Origin: Lachnospiraceae bacterium KGMB03038
GTDB lineage: Bacteria; Bacillota; Clostridia; Lachnospirales; Lachnospiraceae
Reading direction: 5' to 3'
Assembly (NCBI GenBank): GCA_007361935.1
Contig: CP041667.1
Coordinates: forward strand, 3,128,501-3,192,500
Length of the DNA: 64,000 nt
Shown here: positions 24,498 to 32,687 of the stretch, piece by piece
How the letters are laid out: each line of letters begins with the position of its first letter
How positions within the stretch are numbered: position 1 is the stretch's first letter
Notes under the pieces: model-generated
The model's database searches: none
What the model was told of the DNA's origin: nothing
What the model saw: the letters and a program-made list of their open reading frames with translations, nothing else
Translations under genes and position numbers: made by a program

Positions 24498-25106
24498 TTA
24501 TCTCCGAATCACCTGGATCTTTCTGATTCGAATCAGGTCTTGGGCTAAAGGTGTAAGGACCGCCTCTTTCCTTATCTGCAATACCTGGCTCCCCGAAAGC
24601 TCCGACACTTTCTCTTCCGTAATGAGAAGATCACGGATCTGGCTTACCTCTTTGGGGCCTCCTGCCGGCGTACGGATAATCTGTACTCCCATTTCCTGAA
24701 GCTCCTCCAGAATATCTCCGGCCTTTTTCCGCAGTCCTGCCGGCAGCCCCCAAAGAGAAGGGTTGTCTTGGATACAAGGGAAAAACAAAGGCTCTTCACA
24801 CACCAGGAACTCATACAGTACTTCCATACGTCTGTCGTCAATGATTACATGAGCTAATTTTGATAAAGTCTTAAGCCCTGGATTGAGAAAAATCCCTGCC
24901 TGATACAGCCAGACATCTTCTGGCTTAAGGCTGCTCCTCACCGAGCAGCCCGGATATGTTTCCATATCTTCTAAAATCCCGGAAGTATCAAAAAGCGCAA
25001 GATCTGCCTCCAGCCCTTTTGCCGCCCGCAGGATCATCTGAGGGGGCAGGCTTTGTTCTCTTGTTGTCTCCGCCAAAAGCAGCGTTTTTGTCTGCAAAGG
25101 TATCAC
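24498..25106 (-). CDS. PduM-like microcompartment accessory protein
   Basis: 202 residues. The C-terminal third (IRKEAVLTPLAQDLIRIRKI, preceded by KVSELSGSQV) parallels the end of PduM, a structural component of the propanediol microcompartment, where a VVVHRKCIVTAMARDAAN... pattern occurs. The N-terminal part (about 130 residues) is longer than in PduM and not recognised. The start is a GTG overlapping the BMC-H stop (GTGA), a coupled arrangement. The resemblance is judged by eye, so homology to PduM needs a profile search. Position among the shell genes supports a structural or assembly role. Confidence 0.6.
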   Translation of the reverse strand: MIPLQTKTLLLAETTREQSLPPQMILRAAKGLEADLALFDTSGILEDMETYPGCSVRSSLKPEDVWLYQAGIFLNPGLKTLSKLAHVIIDDRRMEVLYEFLVCEEPLFFPCIQDNPSLWGLPAGLRKKAGDILEELQEMGVQIIRTPAGGPKEVSQIRDLLITEEKVSELSGSQVLQIRKEAVLTPLAQDLIRIRKIQVIRR

Positions 25107-25387
25107 TCCGTTTTTTCTCTCAAGTCATTAAGGATTTTCTCTACATCTGAATGAGGCCTTGGAATCACATGTACGGAAACCAATTCCCCTACCTTCTCTG
25201 CCGCGGAAGCCCCTGCTTCTGTAGCTGCTTTTACTGCTCCCACATCTCCCCGGATCATCACTGTTACCAGCCCGGCGCCTACTGTTTTGTAGTTGATCAG
25301 ACTGACATTGGCCGCTTTTACCATGGCATCTGCCGCCTCAACAGCTCCTACAAATCCTCTTGTCTCGATCATTCCCAATGCTTCCAT
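25103..25387 (-). CDS. BMC-H hexameric shell protein (PduA/PduJ type)
   Basis: 94 residues, a canonical single BMC domain: MEALGMIETRGFVGAVEAAD, MVKAANVSLINYKTVGAGLVTV, IRGDVGAVKAATEAGA and VHVIPRPHSDVEKIL. Such proteins tile the facets of the shell as hexamers. It is the only BMC-H gene found in the window, and no tandem-domain BMC-T gene is present, so facets would be built from this one protein unless others exist elsewhere in the genome. AGGAGG precedes the ATG; 12 bp after the kinase stop. Confidence 0.97.
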   Translation of the reverse strand: MEALGMIETRGFVGAVEAADAMVKAANVSLINYKTVGAGLVTVMIRGDVGAVKAATEAGASAAEKVGELVSVHVIPRPHSDVEKILNDLREKTE

Positions 25388-25399
25388 TTCCTTTTCCTC

Positions 25400-26938
25400 C
25401 TACTTTCTTAATTCTCTTAGGGTTTTAAAATCTTCTTTCACATGCTTATAAAGATCTTTATAAAGAGCAAAATATTTCATATAGATCTCATGATTTTCTG
25501 ATATCGGCTCCATAGGATCTACGTACTCCGCTTTTTCTTTGGCAATACCAAAATCTTTAAGATATCCCGTAGCTACTGCTGCCAGAAGCGCATCTCCGTA
25601 GGGCGCTCCAACCCGGTTTTTTACAAACACCGTCGGCACATTCAGAACATCTGTAATGATCCTTCTCCACAATTTGCTCTTTGCCCCGCCTTCATTCATG
25701 ACCAGCGGGTAATTTATCTTTATGCCACTTTCTTTTAAAATGACAAAAGAATCATACAGGGCATAAGCAACCCCTTCCATCATAGCCCGGACCACATGGG
25801 CCTTAGTATGGTAAAGAGACAATCCGAAGATTACTCCCCTGGCATCATTGTCCCAGATTGGAGTCCGCTCGCCCATCAAATAGGGAAGCGCTACCAGACC
25901 CTCGCTTCCCGGCGGAATCTGTTCTGCCTCCATATTCAAATAATCAAATGCGTCATACCCTTTGATCAGCCCTTCCATAGCCGTCTCCACTTGGGAAAAA
26001 TTTTCTTTCAGATACCGTAAAGACTGTCCGCCTGTCTGGGTAGTCGTCACAGTAATATAAGTATTCAGACAATCTGTGGTATACTGAAAGTTAAACATAT
26101 CTTTGAACTTTTCTTTTGTATTACGGATGATACCAATATTTCCGCAAGTTCCCAGATTCATCTGCACATCGCCTACTTCTATGGCTCCTGCTCCAATCCA
26201 CCCGGCATTGCAGTCCACTTGGCCTCCGGCCACCTCGATGCCGGGTACCAGACCTGATTCTTTTGCCGCCTTCTCGGTCACTTCTCCCACCACGTCTTCA
26301 CAGCGGTAAAAATCTGGCAGTATGTCTTTTGATATTCCCAGACGGTTCAGCATAGTTTCATCAAAACGATTTTCCAAAAGATCATACGCCACGCCGTAAA
26401 AGGTTCCAGCGGAATGATGTGCGGTCATCTTTCCAGTCAGCTTCATTCGAATATAGCCATCGATAGTAAGTGCTTTATAAATCCTCTTATAATCCTCCGG
26501 CCGATTTTCTTTCTCCCAAAGCAGATTGACCAGGATTGGATGATCCTCTATCTGATTACCAGTCAAGTCAAAAATCTTATCTGCCCCTATCGTCTGTTTC
26601 AGCCAGTCCTCCTGCTTTTTTGCCCTGCGGTCCATCAGATTATAGGCGTTATGTACAGGCTCCCCTTCCTGATCTACCATCACTAAAGAAGGTAAAGCGG
26701 AAGACGTCCCGATCCCGCGTATTTCATCCGCCTGGATTCCCGCTTTCTTAATACATTCTTTGATCATACTGCAGGTGGCCGGCCAGTAGTCCTGCACATT
26801 GTGTTCCGAATAATCCTCCTGATTGGTAATGATCTCGTACTGTCGGTAGGCATAGGCCATCACATCCGCATTCTCATCAATGATGCAGACTTTGCATCCG
26901 CCTGTTCCGTAATCCATTCCCATAAAATAATTTCCCAT
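25400..26938 (-). CDS. FGGY-family sugar kinase (kinase 1)
   Basis: 512 residues, two FGGY domains. N-terminal phosphate-binding MGMDYGTGGCKVCIID; middle AGGQVDCNAGWIGAGAI; C-terminal MNEGGAKSKLWRRIITDVLNVPT with the typical adenosine-site glycines. Families include xylulokinase, rhamnulokinase and fuculokinase. It lies between PduL and BMC-H in the BMC operon, with short gaps (3 and 12 bp). A second FGGY kinase (31151-32653) lies upstream. Probably phosphorylates a ketose at C1 or C5 for aldolase cleavage. No encapsulation peptide recognised, so likely cytosolic. Confidence 0.9.
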   Translation of the reverse strand: MGNYFMGMDYGTGGCKVCIIDENADVMAYAYRQYEIITNQEDYSEHNVQDYWPATCSMIKECIKKAGIQADEIRGIGTSSALPSLVMVDQEGEPVHNAYNLMDRRAKKQEDWLKQTIGADKIFDLTGNQIEDHPILVNLLWEKENRPEDYKRIYKALTIDGYIRMKLTGKMTAHHSAGTFYGVAYDLLENRFDETMLNRLGISKDILPDFYRCEDVVGEVTEKAAKESGLVPGIEVAGGQVDCNAGWIGAGAIEVGDVQMNLGTCGNIGIIRNTKEKFKDMFNFQYTTDCLNTYITVTTTQTGGQSLRYLKENFSQVETAMEGLIKGYDAFDYLNMEAEQIPPGSEGLVALPYLMGERTPIWDNDARGVIFGLSLYHTKAHVVRAMMEGVAYALYDSFVILKESGIKINYPLVMNEGGAKSKLWRRIITDVLNVPTVFVKNRVGAPYGDALLAAVATGYLKDFGIAKEKAEYVDPMEPISENHEIYMKYFALYKDLYKHVKEDFKTLRELRK

Positions 26939-26941
26939 GTG

Positions 26942-27589
26942 TTATCTCCTTCCAAACTCTGTCAATATTTCCGCTATCATCCCATTCTTCGCCTCACAGG
27001 AATTCGCTTCGTCAATATCGATGTGAAGTTCTGTCTGAAATTCCGGACTTACTCTTACTACCGTTTCTTCCAAGACTACCGCCCGCTCCCTGCCAAGCCG
27101 TACCCGGACTCTATCCTTATCTTTCAGCCCTCTTCCGCGCGCTTCCTCTGGAGTCATATGGATGTGACGCTTCGCTACGATTGCCCCTTCTTCCAAAAAG
27201 ACAAACCCCTTAGGCCCTGCGATATAAATACTCTCACTCCCAGCCAGGTTCCCCGATTCCCGAACCACCGCGCGAATACCAAGGGCATATGTATCGCTCA
27301 TCAGAAGTTCCACTTGAGACCGTTCCCGCTCCGGTCCCAAAATACGTACATTCTGAATCGTACTCTTCTGTCCGATCAATGTGACACATTCTTTGGCCGC
27401 AAACTGTCCTGGCTGAGAAAGATCTTTAAGCTTTTGCAGCTGATATCCCTTTCCAAATAGGATTTCCAGATGCTCCCGGCTCAGGTGCACATGCCGGTTG
27501 GAAACTCCTACCGGTACCGTTCCCTGCGCCAGGACTTGTTTTACAATCTTCTCAACCTCTCTTCTGTCTATCTGTTCTGTCTCCCTCAT
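26942..27589 (-). CDS. pduL: phosphate acyltransferase PduL (microcompartment type)
   Basis: 215 residues: converts acyl-CoA plus phosphate to acyl-phosphate and recycles CoA inside the compartment. Zinc-binding motifs SNRHVHLSREHLE (N-terminal half) and AKRHIHMTPEEA (C-terminal half) are intact. The first 18 residues (TEQIDRREVEKIVKQVLAQ) form an amphipathic helix typical of encapsulation peptides, absent from non-BMC PduL, so targeting to the lumen is likely. It starts 9 bases after the aldehyde dehydrogenase stop. Confidence 0.93.
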   Translation of the reverse strand: MRETEQIDRREVEKIVKQVLAQGTVPVGVSNRHVHLSREHLEILFGKGYQLQKLKDLSQPGQFAAKECVTLIGQKSTIQNVRILGPERERSQVELLMSDTYALGIRAVVRESGNLAGSESIYIAGPKGFVFLEEGAIVAKRHIHMTPEEARGRGLKDKDRVRVRLGRERAVVLEETVVRVSPEFQTELHIDIDEANSCEAKNGMIAEILTEFGRR

Positions 27590-27598
27590 AAGTCTGCC

Positions 27599-29005
27599 TC
27601 ACACAATCCGAAACTGGTCCTTTAACACACAGCGTCTTTGTCTGGTAAAACTAATCGGCGAAGTCAGTCCTTCACCCGTTGGCGAAGCAATCGTAAAAGT
27701 CGCATGGCCTTCGCCCTCCATGCCAAGTCCTGCGTAGGACGGCGCATTTTTTACAAAAATACTGGTGTTAGCCGCTTTGGCCATCTTAGAAAGATGCTCC
27801 ACATTCATGGAGTGCATCATAGCCGTATGATAACAGCCCGCCTCCGCCTCGCAGGCATACATGATCGCCTCTTCCACATCCCGGACAGGCACTACAGGAA
27901 GCACGGGCATTAGCTGTTCAAGATACACCAGCGGATGTTCCGGACCTGTCACCGCAACAGCCAGCCGACACCGGTCATCCACTTTCAGCCCAATAGCCTC
28001 TAAGATCTTCCCGGCATCTTTTCCTACATATCGGCGGTTTACCGCCAGACGTCCGTTCTTCTCCTGAGCAATCTTTGGCATCAAACGTTCCAGTTCTTCT
28101 TCTTTCAAGAGATAAGCTCCCTGTTTTATCATCTCCGTTACCAATTCCCGCGCCTTCTCCCGGACTACGAACACCTCTTTCTCCGCAATACACAGCACAT
28201 TATTGTCAAAAGAAGCTCCGTCCACAATGTCCTTCGCCGCCTTGGGAATATCCGCCGTCTCGTCCACCACTACCGGAGGATTCCCTGGGCCGGCGCCGAT
28301 CACCTTTTTCCCCGAATTCATAGCCGCCTTTACGATGCCTGGTCCTCCCGTTACTACCAGAATACGGACTCCTGGATGATGCATAAGCTGATCTCCCGTC
28401 TCTATAGTGGGATTCTCCACTCCGCAAAGAAGATTAGGAGGGCCTCCCGCTCCCCGAATGGCCCGGTTCAAAAGTTCAATTGTCAAGCGGGTCACCTTTT
28501 TTGCTCCCGGATGGCTGTTAAACACCACCGCGTTTCCTGCCGCGATCATTCCAATGCCATTGCAGATTACCGTCTCACTGGGATTGGTAGAGGGCGTGAT
28601 CGAACCGATTACTCCATAAGGCGCCCGCTCCTCCAAGGTAAATCCATAATCTCCGGTACAGGCTCTGGGACAGATATCTTCTGTCCCGGGCGTCTTCCGG
28701 GCCGCCAAAAGATTCTTCTTCACCTTATCTTCATACCTTCCTAGTCCTGTTTCCTCTACAGCTGTCTTTGCGATCAATTCTACATTTTCTTCTACAGCCT
28801 GGCGCATAGCTCGAATTATCTTCTCTCGCTCTTCCAGCTTAAGTTCTGTCAATGCCTTCTGCGCTTTGCTCGCTGCCGACACTGCCGCATCTACTTCGTC
28901 GAAGATTCCCTCCTGCGTTTCTATATCCTGAATCCCCATGTCTGGCCCGGTCTGCAGCCGGGCCATGACCTGTGCCACCATTTGTTCAATCTCCTGCTGG
29001 TTCAT
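27599..29005 (-). CDS. pduP: CoA-acylating aldehyde dehydrogenase (PduP/EutE type)
   Basis: 468 residues. NAD- and CoA-dependent oxidation of the aldehyde to acyl-CoA. The N-terminus MNQQEIEQMVAQVMARLQTG is an amphipathic encapsulation peptide followed by a linker. The catalytic Cys is in SFDNNVLCIAEKEVFV; the N-terminal NAD-domain motif GSITPSTNPSETVICNG and GPGNPPVVVDETADI are typical of the family. The ATG overlaps the BMC-P stop (ATGA). In this locus its substrate should be the aldehyde released by the class II aldolase (lactaldehyde or glycolaldehyde), because no diol dehydratase is present; propionaldehyde activity is not implied. Confidence 0.92.
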   Translation of the reverse strand: MNQQEIEQMVAQVMARLQTGPDMGIQDIETQEGIFDEVDAAVSAASKAQKALTELKLEEREKIIRAMRQAVEENVELIAKTAVEETGLGRYEDKVKKNLLAARKTPGTEDICPRACTGDYGFTLEERAPYGVIGSITPSTNPSETVICNGIGMIAAGNAVVFNSHPGAKKVTRLTIELLNRAIRGAGGPPNLLCGVENPTIETGDQLMHHPGVRILVVTGGPGIVKAAMNSGKKVIGAGPGNPPVVVDETADIPKAAKDIVDGASFDNNVLCIAEKEVFVVREKARELVTEMIKQGAYLLKEEELERLMPKIAQEKNGRLAVNRRYVGKDAGKILEAIGLKVDDRCRLAVAVTGPEHPLVYLEQLMPVLPVVPVRDVEEAIMYACEAEAGCYHTAMMHSMNVEHLSKMAKAANTSIFVKNAPSYAGLGMEGEGHATFTIASPTGEGLTSPISFTRQRRCVLKDQFRIV

Positions 29006-29307
29006 ACGGATCCTCTCCTTTCTTCAACTACCATTTTTCCATTGACTTCAATAGAATCCACAATCCCAATAATGCAGTAGTCCACCGGCGTGGATGAATA
29101 TCCTTCCGCCATTCTCGCGGAACTTCCTCCAACTACGACTACCAATTCTCCTTCCCCCGCTCCCACTGAATCCAGCGCCACCATCTTGCCGCCGCTGCTT
29201 TTCAAATTCTCTATATTCACCGGCTGAACTACCAGCATTTTCTGCCCCTGCAGTCCTTTATCCTTCTGTGTGCAAACCACAGTTCCCGTCACTTTTCCAA
29301 CGATCAT
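29002..29307 (-). CDS. BMC-P pentameric shell protein (EutN/CcmL family), paralogue 3
   Basis: 101 residues: MIVGKVTGTVVCTQKD, LQGQKMLVVQPV, GAGEGELVVVVGGSSARMA, IIGIVDSIEV. Retains the GGSSAR loop. It lies between the aldolase and the acylating dehydrogenase, separate from the other two BMC-P genes. Three pentamer genes in one locus resembles the planctomycete/verrucomicrobial (PVM) loci, which also lack BMC-T. Confidence 0.95.
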   Translation of the reverse strand: MIVGKVTGTVVCTQKDKGLQGQKMLVVQPVNIENLKSSGGKMVALDSVGAGEGELVVVVGGSSARMAEGYSSTPVDYCIIGIVDSIEVNGKMVVEERRGSV

Positions 29308-29310
29308 CTC

Positions 29311-30072
29311 TTACCACCTGTCACTTTTCAGCCGATGGAGAACCTCTGACACCACAGCTTCTACCACATCGGTTCCTACTGTTCCCCGCATTTCTTCCGG
29401 CTCGCTCGGATCAATCACTGAGTCTGGCGCTTCCCCTTTGATCAGACGATTGACTTTTTCCATCTGGCTGGCATTCAGATAACGGGTATGTCCTATTAAA
29501 CGGGACACCAAGTTGGCCTTTGTAAACATTTCCAAAGTTTCCATCTTATAAAAAGCATCATATACATCCGTACTCATGGTCAGCGCCCCGTGATTGGCAA
29601 GAAGAATGGTCCTGCTGTCCGGATTCTCCTTCAGGACGCGAGCCACTTCCCGCGGCACTTCAATCGTAGTGGGTGTCGTATAACCGGTCACGGCAATCCC
29701 CTGAAGAGCAAAGAGCACCTCCGGCAGCGCCACCTTGTCAAAAGAAATCTCTGACATAGCATAACCCGTGGTAACCGGAGGATGCGCATGGACCACCGCC
29801 TTGATCTCTGGTTTTTCCCGATAGACTGCCAGATGCATTCGAATATCTCTCGCAGGCTTCATGCCGCTTAATACCTTCCCTTCAAGATCCACTTTCGTAA
29901 TATGCTTTGTCTCCAGTTTCCCCTTACAGAATCCAGAGGCCGTGATCAGTATCTCGTTTTCTCCCACACGGATACTGATATTTCCATCTGTTCCCACCAG
30001 AAGCCCCTTTTCATAGAGAAGCTTTCCTACTTCTACAATGTCTCTTTTATATTGTTCCTGTGTCTGATACAT
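29311..30072 (-). CDS. class II aldolase (fuculose-1-phosphate aldolase family) with C-terminal encapsulation-like peptide
   Basis: 253 residues. Zinc ligands are the AVVHAHPP pair and the His in LLANHGALTM; the substrate loop GTDGNISIR is present. By memory of E. coli FucA (SSEWRFHMAAY, catalytic Glu73), the matching position here is Asp76 in PARDIRMHLAVY, a conservative change. After the domain, a Pro/Asp/Glu-rich linker leads to DVVEAVVSEVLHRLKS, an amphipathic helix like BMC encapsulation peptides, at the extreme C-terminus. This would place sugar-phosphate cleavage in the lumen. The start is either the ATG at 30072 or the one at 30096 (GGAG upstream); both are plausible. First enzyme gene after the regulator, behind the inverted repeat at 30141-30202. 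Confidence 0.9.
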   Translation of the reverse strand: MYQTQEQYKRDIVEVGKLLYEKGLLVGTDGNISIRVGENEILITASGFCKGKLETKHITKVDLEGKVLSGMKPARDIRMHLAVYREKPEIKAVVHAHPPVTTGYAMSEISFDKVALPEVLFALQGIAVTGYTTPTTIEVPREVARVLKENPDSRTILLANHGALTMSTDVYDAFYKMETLEMFTKANLVSRLIGHTRYLNASQMEKVNRLIKGEAPDSVIDPSEPEEMRGTVGTDVVEAVVSEVLHRLKSDRW

Positions 30073-30140
30073 CCTTCCGCCCCATTTCTGTCTCATTCTA
30101 TAGAAATCTCCAAGGAATTTCTTCCAGGTTTTCTATCAAA

Positions 30141-30202
30141 AAAATGCTAAAACACGAGCATAAAAATTTCTTTTTGCTTTTACACTCACATTTTAGCATT
30201 TT
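30141..30202 (-). promoter_or_regulatory. split perfect inverted repeat upstream of the aldolase-BMC genes
   Basis: AAAATGCTAAAA at 30141-30152 and its exact reverse complement TTTTAGCATTTT at 30191-30202. The arm starts are 50 bases apart, close to five helical turns, and flank an AT-rich promoter-like stretch. A good candidate operator for the RpiR regulator encoded directly upstream (30262-31146); alternatively a long-loop RNA hairpin. Confidence 0.6.
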
Positions 30203-30261
30203 CATTTTCTCTTCTAAGCCGGTTTTTTTTTAGAAAAATCACAGACTTTTTTTAGAAGATC

Positions 30262-31146
30262 TCATCGTTTATTTCGTTCTAATTCTCGGTTGGCTTGCTC
30301 CAGACATCTTCCATAAGGGCCATCCTCCTTCTGGAGCAAACTGATATAGAGAGCCTCTACAATACACAACTGGGGAATCCTTTTTGCCATTGTTTCATTA
30401 TAGGGGTTCTTTAAGAATGCCGCTGTCAGAAGCACTTCATCAGCAATCTTGGCAAGAGGCGACAGAGGATAATTAGTTATTATTATAAGAAATGCCTGCC
30501 GTTCCCTGGCAATCTGTGCTGTTTCATAAAGCGTCCGGGTATCTCCTGAATGGGAAATCAAAAGAAGCACATCCCCTTCTTTTAACTTAGAAGCTTCCAG
30601 GAGCTGGACATCATAGTCTGCCGGACAATTTACATTCAGTCCGATCCTGGAAAACTTCAGACAAGCAGAGTATGCTGTAATATAAGCGTCGCCGGCTCCC
30701 AGCACCAAGATCTTTCCGGCTGTCTCCAGCTGTCTCACGCTCCTTTCAAAAGGTTCCCCCATACCGTTCAGATCTCGGGTATCCTCCAGCGCCTGAATGG
30801 CGGCCTGGAATACTTTCTGAATCACTGTCCGACTGTCATCCCGGCTCTTGATCGACTCATACTCCAAAAGCTGGCCGCTTCCTCCAGTCTTTCCCCAATA
30901 TACCGCTCCACAGTCTTCCTTTAGATCCTGATAACCCTGATAGCCTAATTTCTTAGCCAAACGCACAAAGGTTGCCATGCTGCTCCCCGCTTTCCCGGAA
31001 ATTTCCCGCAAAGTCTCTTGGGCCGCCGTCTCTGGGTGCGCCAGAAGATAGTCTGCCGCTCTCCGTTCAGCGCTCTTTAATGTGTCATAGACAGCTTCAA
31101 TCTTAATTTGTATCCGATGCGGCAATTTGCTCTTCTCACTCATCAT
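30262..31146 (-). CDS. MurR/RpiR family transcriptional regulator of the BMC locus
   Basis: 294 residues: HTH_6 domain (about 1-80; REISGKAGSSMATFVRLAKKLGYQGYQ) and C-terminal SIS domain (about 130-270; LVLGAGDAYITAYSACLKF and LLISHSGDTRTLYETA), the ligand part expected to sense a phosphosugar. It sits inside the operon, 4 bp after kinase 2 and about 165 bp before the aldolase gene; that gap carries a perfect split inverted repeat. Likely controls the aldolase-shell section in response to a pathway sugar phosphate. Confidence 0.92.
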   Translation of the reverse strand: MMSEKSKLPHRIQIKIEAVYDTLKSAERRAADYLLAHPETAAQETLREISGKAGSSMATFVRLAKKLGYQGYQDLKEDCGAVYWGKTGGSGQLLEYESIKSRDDSRTVIQKVFQAAIQALEDTRDLNGMGEPFERSVRQLETAGKILVLGAGDAYITAYSACLKFSRIGLNVNCPADYDVQLLEASKLKEGDVLLLISHSGDTRTLYETAQIARERQAFLIIITNYPLSPLAKIADEVLLTAAFLKNPYNETMAKRIPQLCIVEALYISLLQKEDGPYGRCLEQANRELERNKR

Positions 31147-31150
31147 TCTC

Positions 31151-32653
31151 TTATGTCAGGTCATACATCGCCTGGCGCAGACTGTCATACAATTCCCGGT
31201 AAAGATGGTATCGGCTTTCATATGCTTTGTGTCGCGGCAGGCAGGGTTCAAATATCTCTTTGACCTGGACCAATCCTCCAACTTCTTTTATCCCGCGATA
31301 AATTTCTAATCCTTTTCCAGCCAGAATCGCAGCCCCAAAACAGGCTGCCTCTCGGATTTTTAAGGATGCAACAGGGACTCCCATAATATCTGCTTTCAGC
31401 TGCAGGCCCTCAGACGATCTGGCGCCCCCTCCTACACAGCGGATATCTGTGATCTGTACTCCCGCTTTCCTCATTTCCGCCAAATTCCAACGCATCTCAA
31501 AAGCCAGAGCTTCTAATATTCCTTTCCCGATATCAAAACGGTCTGTTGCCATAGTAAGTCCCAGAATCCCGCCCTTCATCTCCAGATCACAGGCTGGCGT
31601 TCCGCTTCCATTCAGATAAGGAAGTACCACCACGGGAGCAACTCCCTCCGGCATCCGCGAGATCAGATAGTCATAGACTTCTCCTCCTCCTTTCTCTGCC
31701 AGTTCACGGTCCTTCTGACAGAATCCCTCCACAAACCATTTCAGCAGCGCTCCGCCAGTATGGTTCAACGCAAATGTGAAATATTGTCCCGGAAGCCCAT
31801 GGATATAGCATGGATAATACCCCTTGAACATTACATCGTTTAACTTAGGCTCTTCAAGAACTGTGGAAAGGACTTCCGCAGTCCCATGGGAATCAAGCGC
31901 CATTCCCTTGTAAGTGATGCCCGCCCCGATGGCGGCGCAGACCTGATCGTGGCCACCCGCCACCAGCAGCGCATCTTGGCTGATTCCCAGTTCTTCCGCC
32001 AACTCCCGGCGGATCTTTCCTACTACTGTTCCTGAGGGAACCGGCCTACCCAGCTTTTCCTCGGAAATCCCATAAGCGCCAAGGATCTCCTTAGACCATA
32101 CTTTTTCTTTTAATTCAAACGCCTGGGTCCGGCTCGCCATGGTATAATCAACGACAATGTCATCACTTCCCAGCTTTCCCAGCAAAAAATCCGCATAAGT
32201 AACAAATTTCCAGGTTCTCTCATATAGATTCGGATCATGCTTTTGGATCCACAGGATTTTAATAAAGAAATTCATAGGATGGGGTCTCATTCCGGTCTTT
32301 TGGAAGATCCATTTCTCGCCTAGATCTTCCCCGCATTGGCGAGCTTCCTCCTGCCCTCGATAGTCCATTCCTAAATGGGCGCTGCTGATTGCATGACGGT
32401 TTCGGTCGACAGCAATCACCGCATCGCCCTGAACAGACAGCGAGACAGCCTTTATCGGCATGGCCGCTTCCTTGACCGCCTTTTGTATCACCCGCTTCGT
32501 GATTTCCCAGACCTTCTCGGCGTCCTGTTGGGCGTATCCTTCTTTCGTATACTGGATTCCATATTCCTGGAAAGCGTATCCTAACGCCTTCCCGTCCGGC
32601 GCGAAAAGCATCGCCTTAGCTCCCGTTGTCCCTACGTCAATTCCCAGCAGCAT
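31151..32653 (-). CDS. FGGY-family sugar kinase (kinase 2, xylulokinase-like)
   Basis: 500 residues from the ATG at 32653 (AGAGGTGG upstream; a longer open frame to 32731 overlaps the isomerase gene). Motifs: MLLGIDVGTTGAKAMLF, SVQGDAVIAVDRN, AGGHDQVCAAIGAGI (FGGY signature 1-like), and RCVGGGARSSEGLQLKADIMGVP. Closer in style to xylulokinase than kinase 1. Positioned between isomerase 2 and the RpiR regulator, so an isomerase 2 - kinase 2 pair seems to handle one ketose and isomerase 1 - kinase 1 another. Confidence 0.9.
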   Translation of the reverse strand: MLLGIDVGTTGAKAMLFAPDGKALGYAFQEYGIQYTKEGYAQQDAEKVWEITKRVIQKAVKEAAMPIKAVSLSVQGDAVIAVDRNRHAISSAHLGMDYRGQEEARQCGEDLGEKWIFQKTGMRPHPMNFFIKILWIQKHDPNLYERTWKFVTYADFLLGKLGSDDIVVDYTMASRTQAFELKEKVWSKEILGAYGISEEKLGRPVPSGTVVGKIRRELAEELGISQDALLVAGGHDQVCAAIGAGITYKGMALDSHGTAEVLSTVLEEPKLNDVMFKGYYPCYIHGLPGQYFTFALNHTGGALLKWFVEGFCQKDRELAEKGGGEVYDYLISRMPEGVAPVVVLPYLNGSGTPACDLEMKGGILGLTMATDRFDIGKGILEALAFEMRWNLAEMRKAGVQITDIRCVGGGARSSEGLQLKADIMGVPVASLKIREAACFGAAILAGKGLEIYRGIKEVGGLVQVKEIFEPCLPRHKAYESRYHLYRELYDSLRQAMYDLT

Positions 32654-32687
32654 CCTGCCACCTCTTCTTTCTTTGTCCTTCTTTTTA

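Noticed and set aside
27599..29005. Calling the BMC a propanediol-utilisation (Pdu) compartment from PduP, PduL and PduM-like genes
   Set aside because: No diol dehydratase, reactivase, cobalamin genes or BMC-T shell proteins are present, and an encapsulated aldolase provides another aldehyde source.
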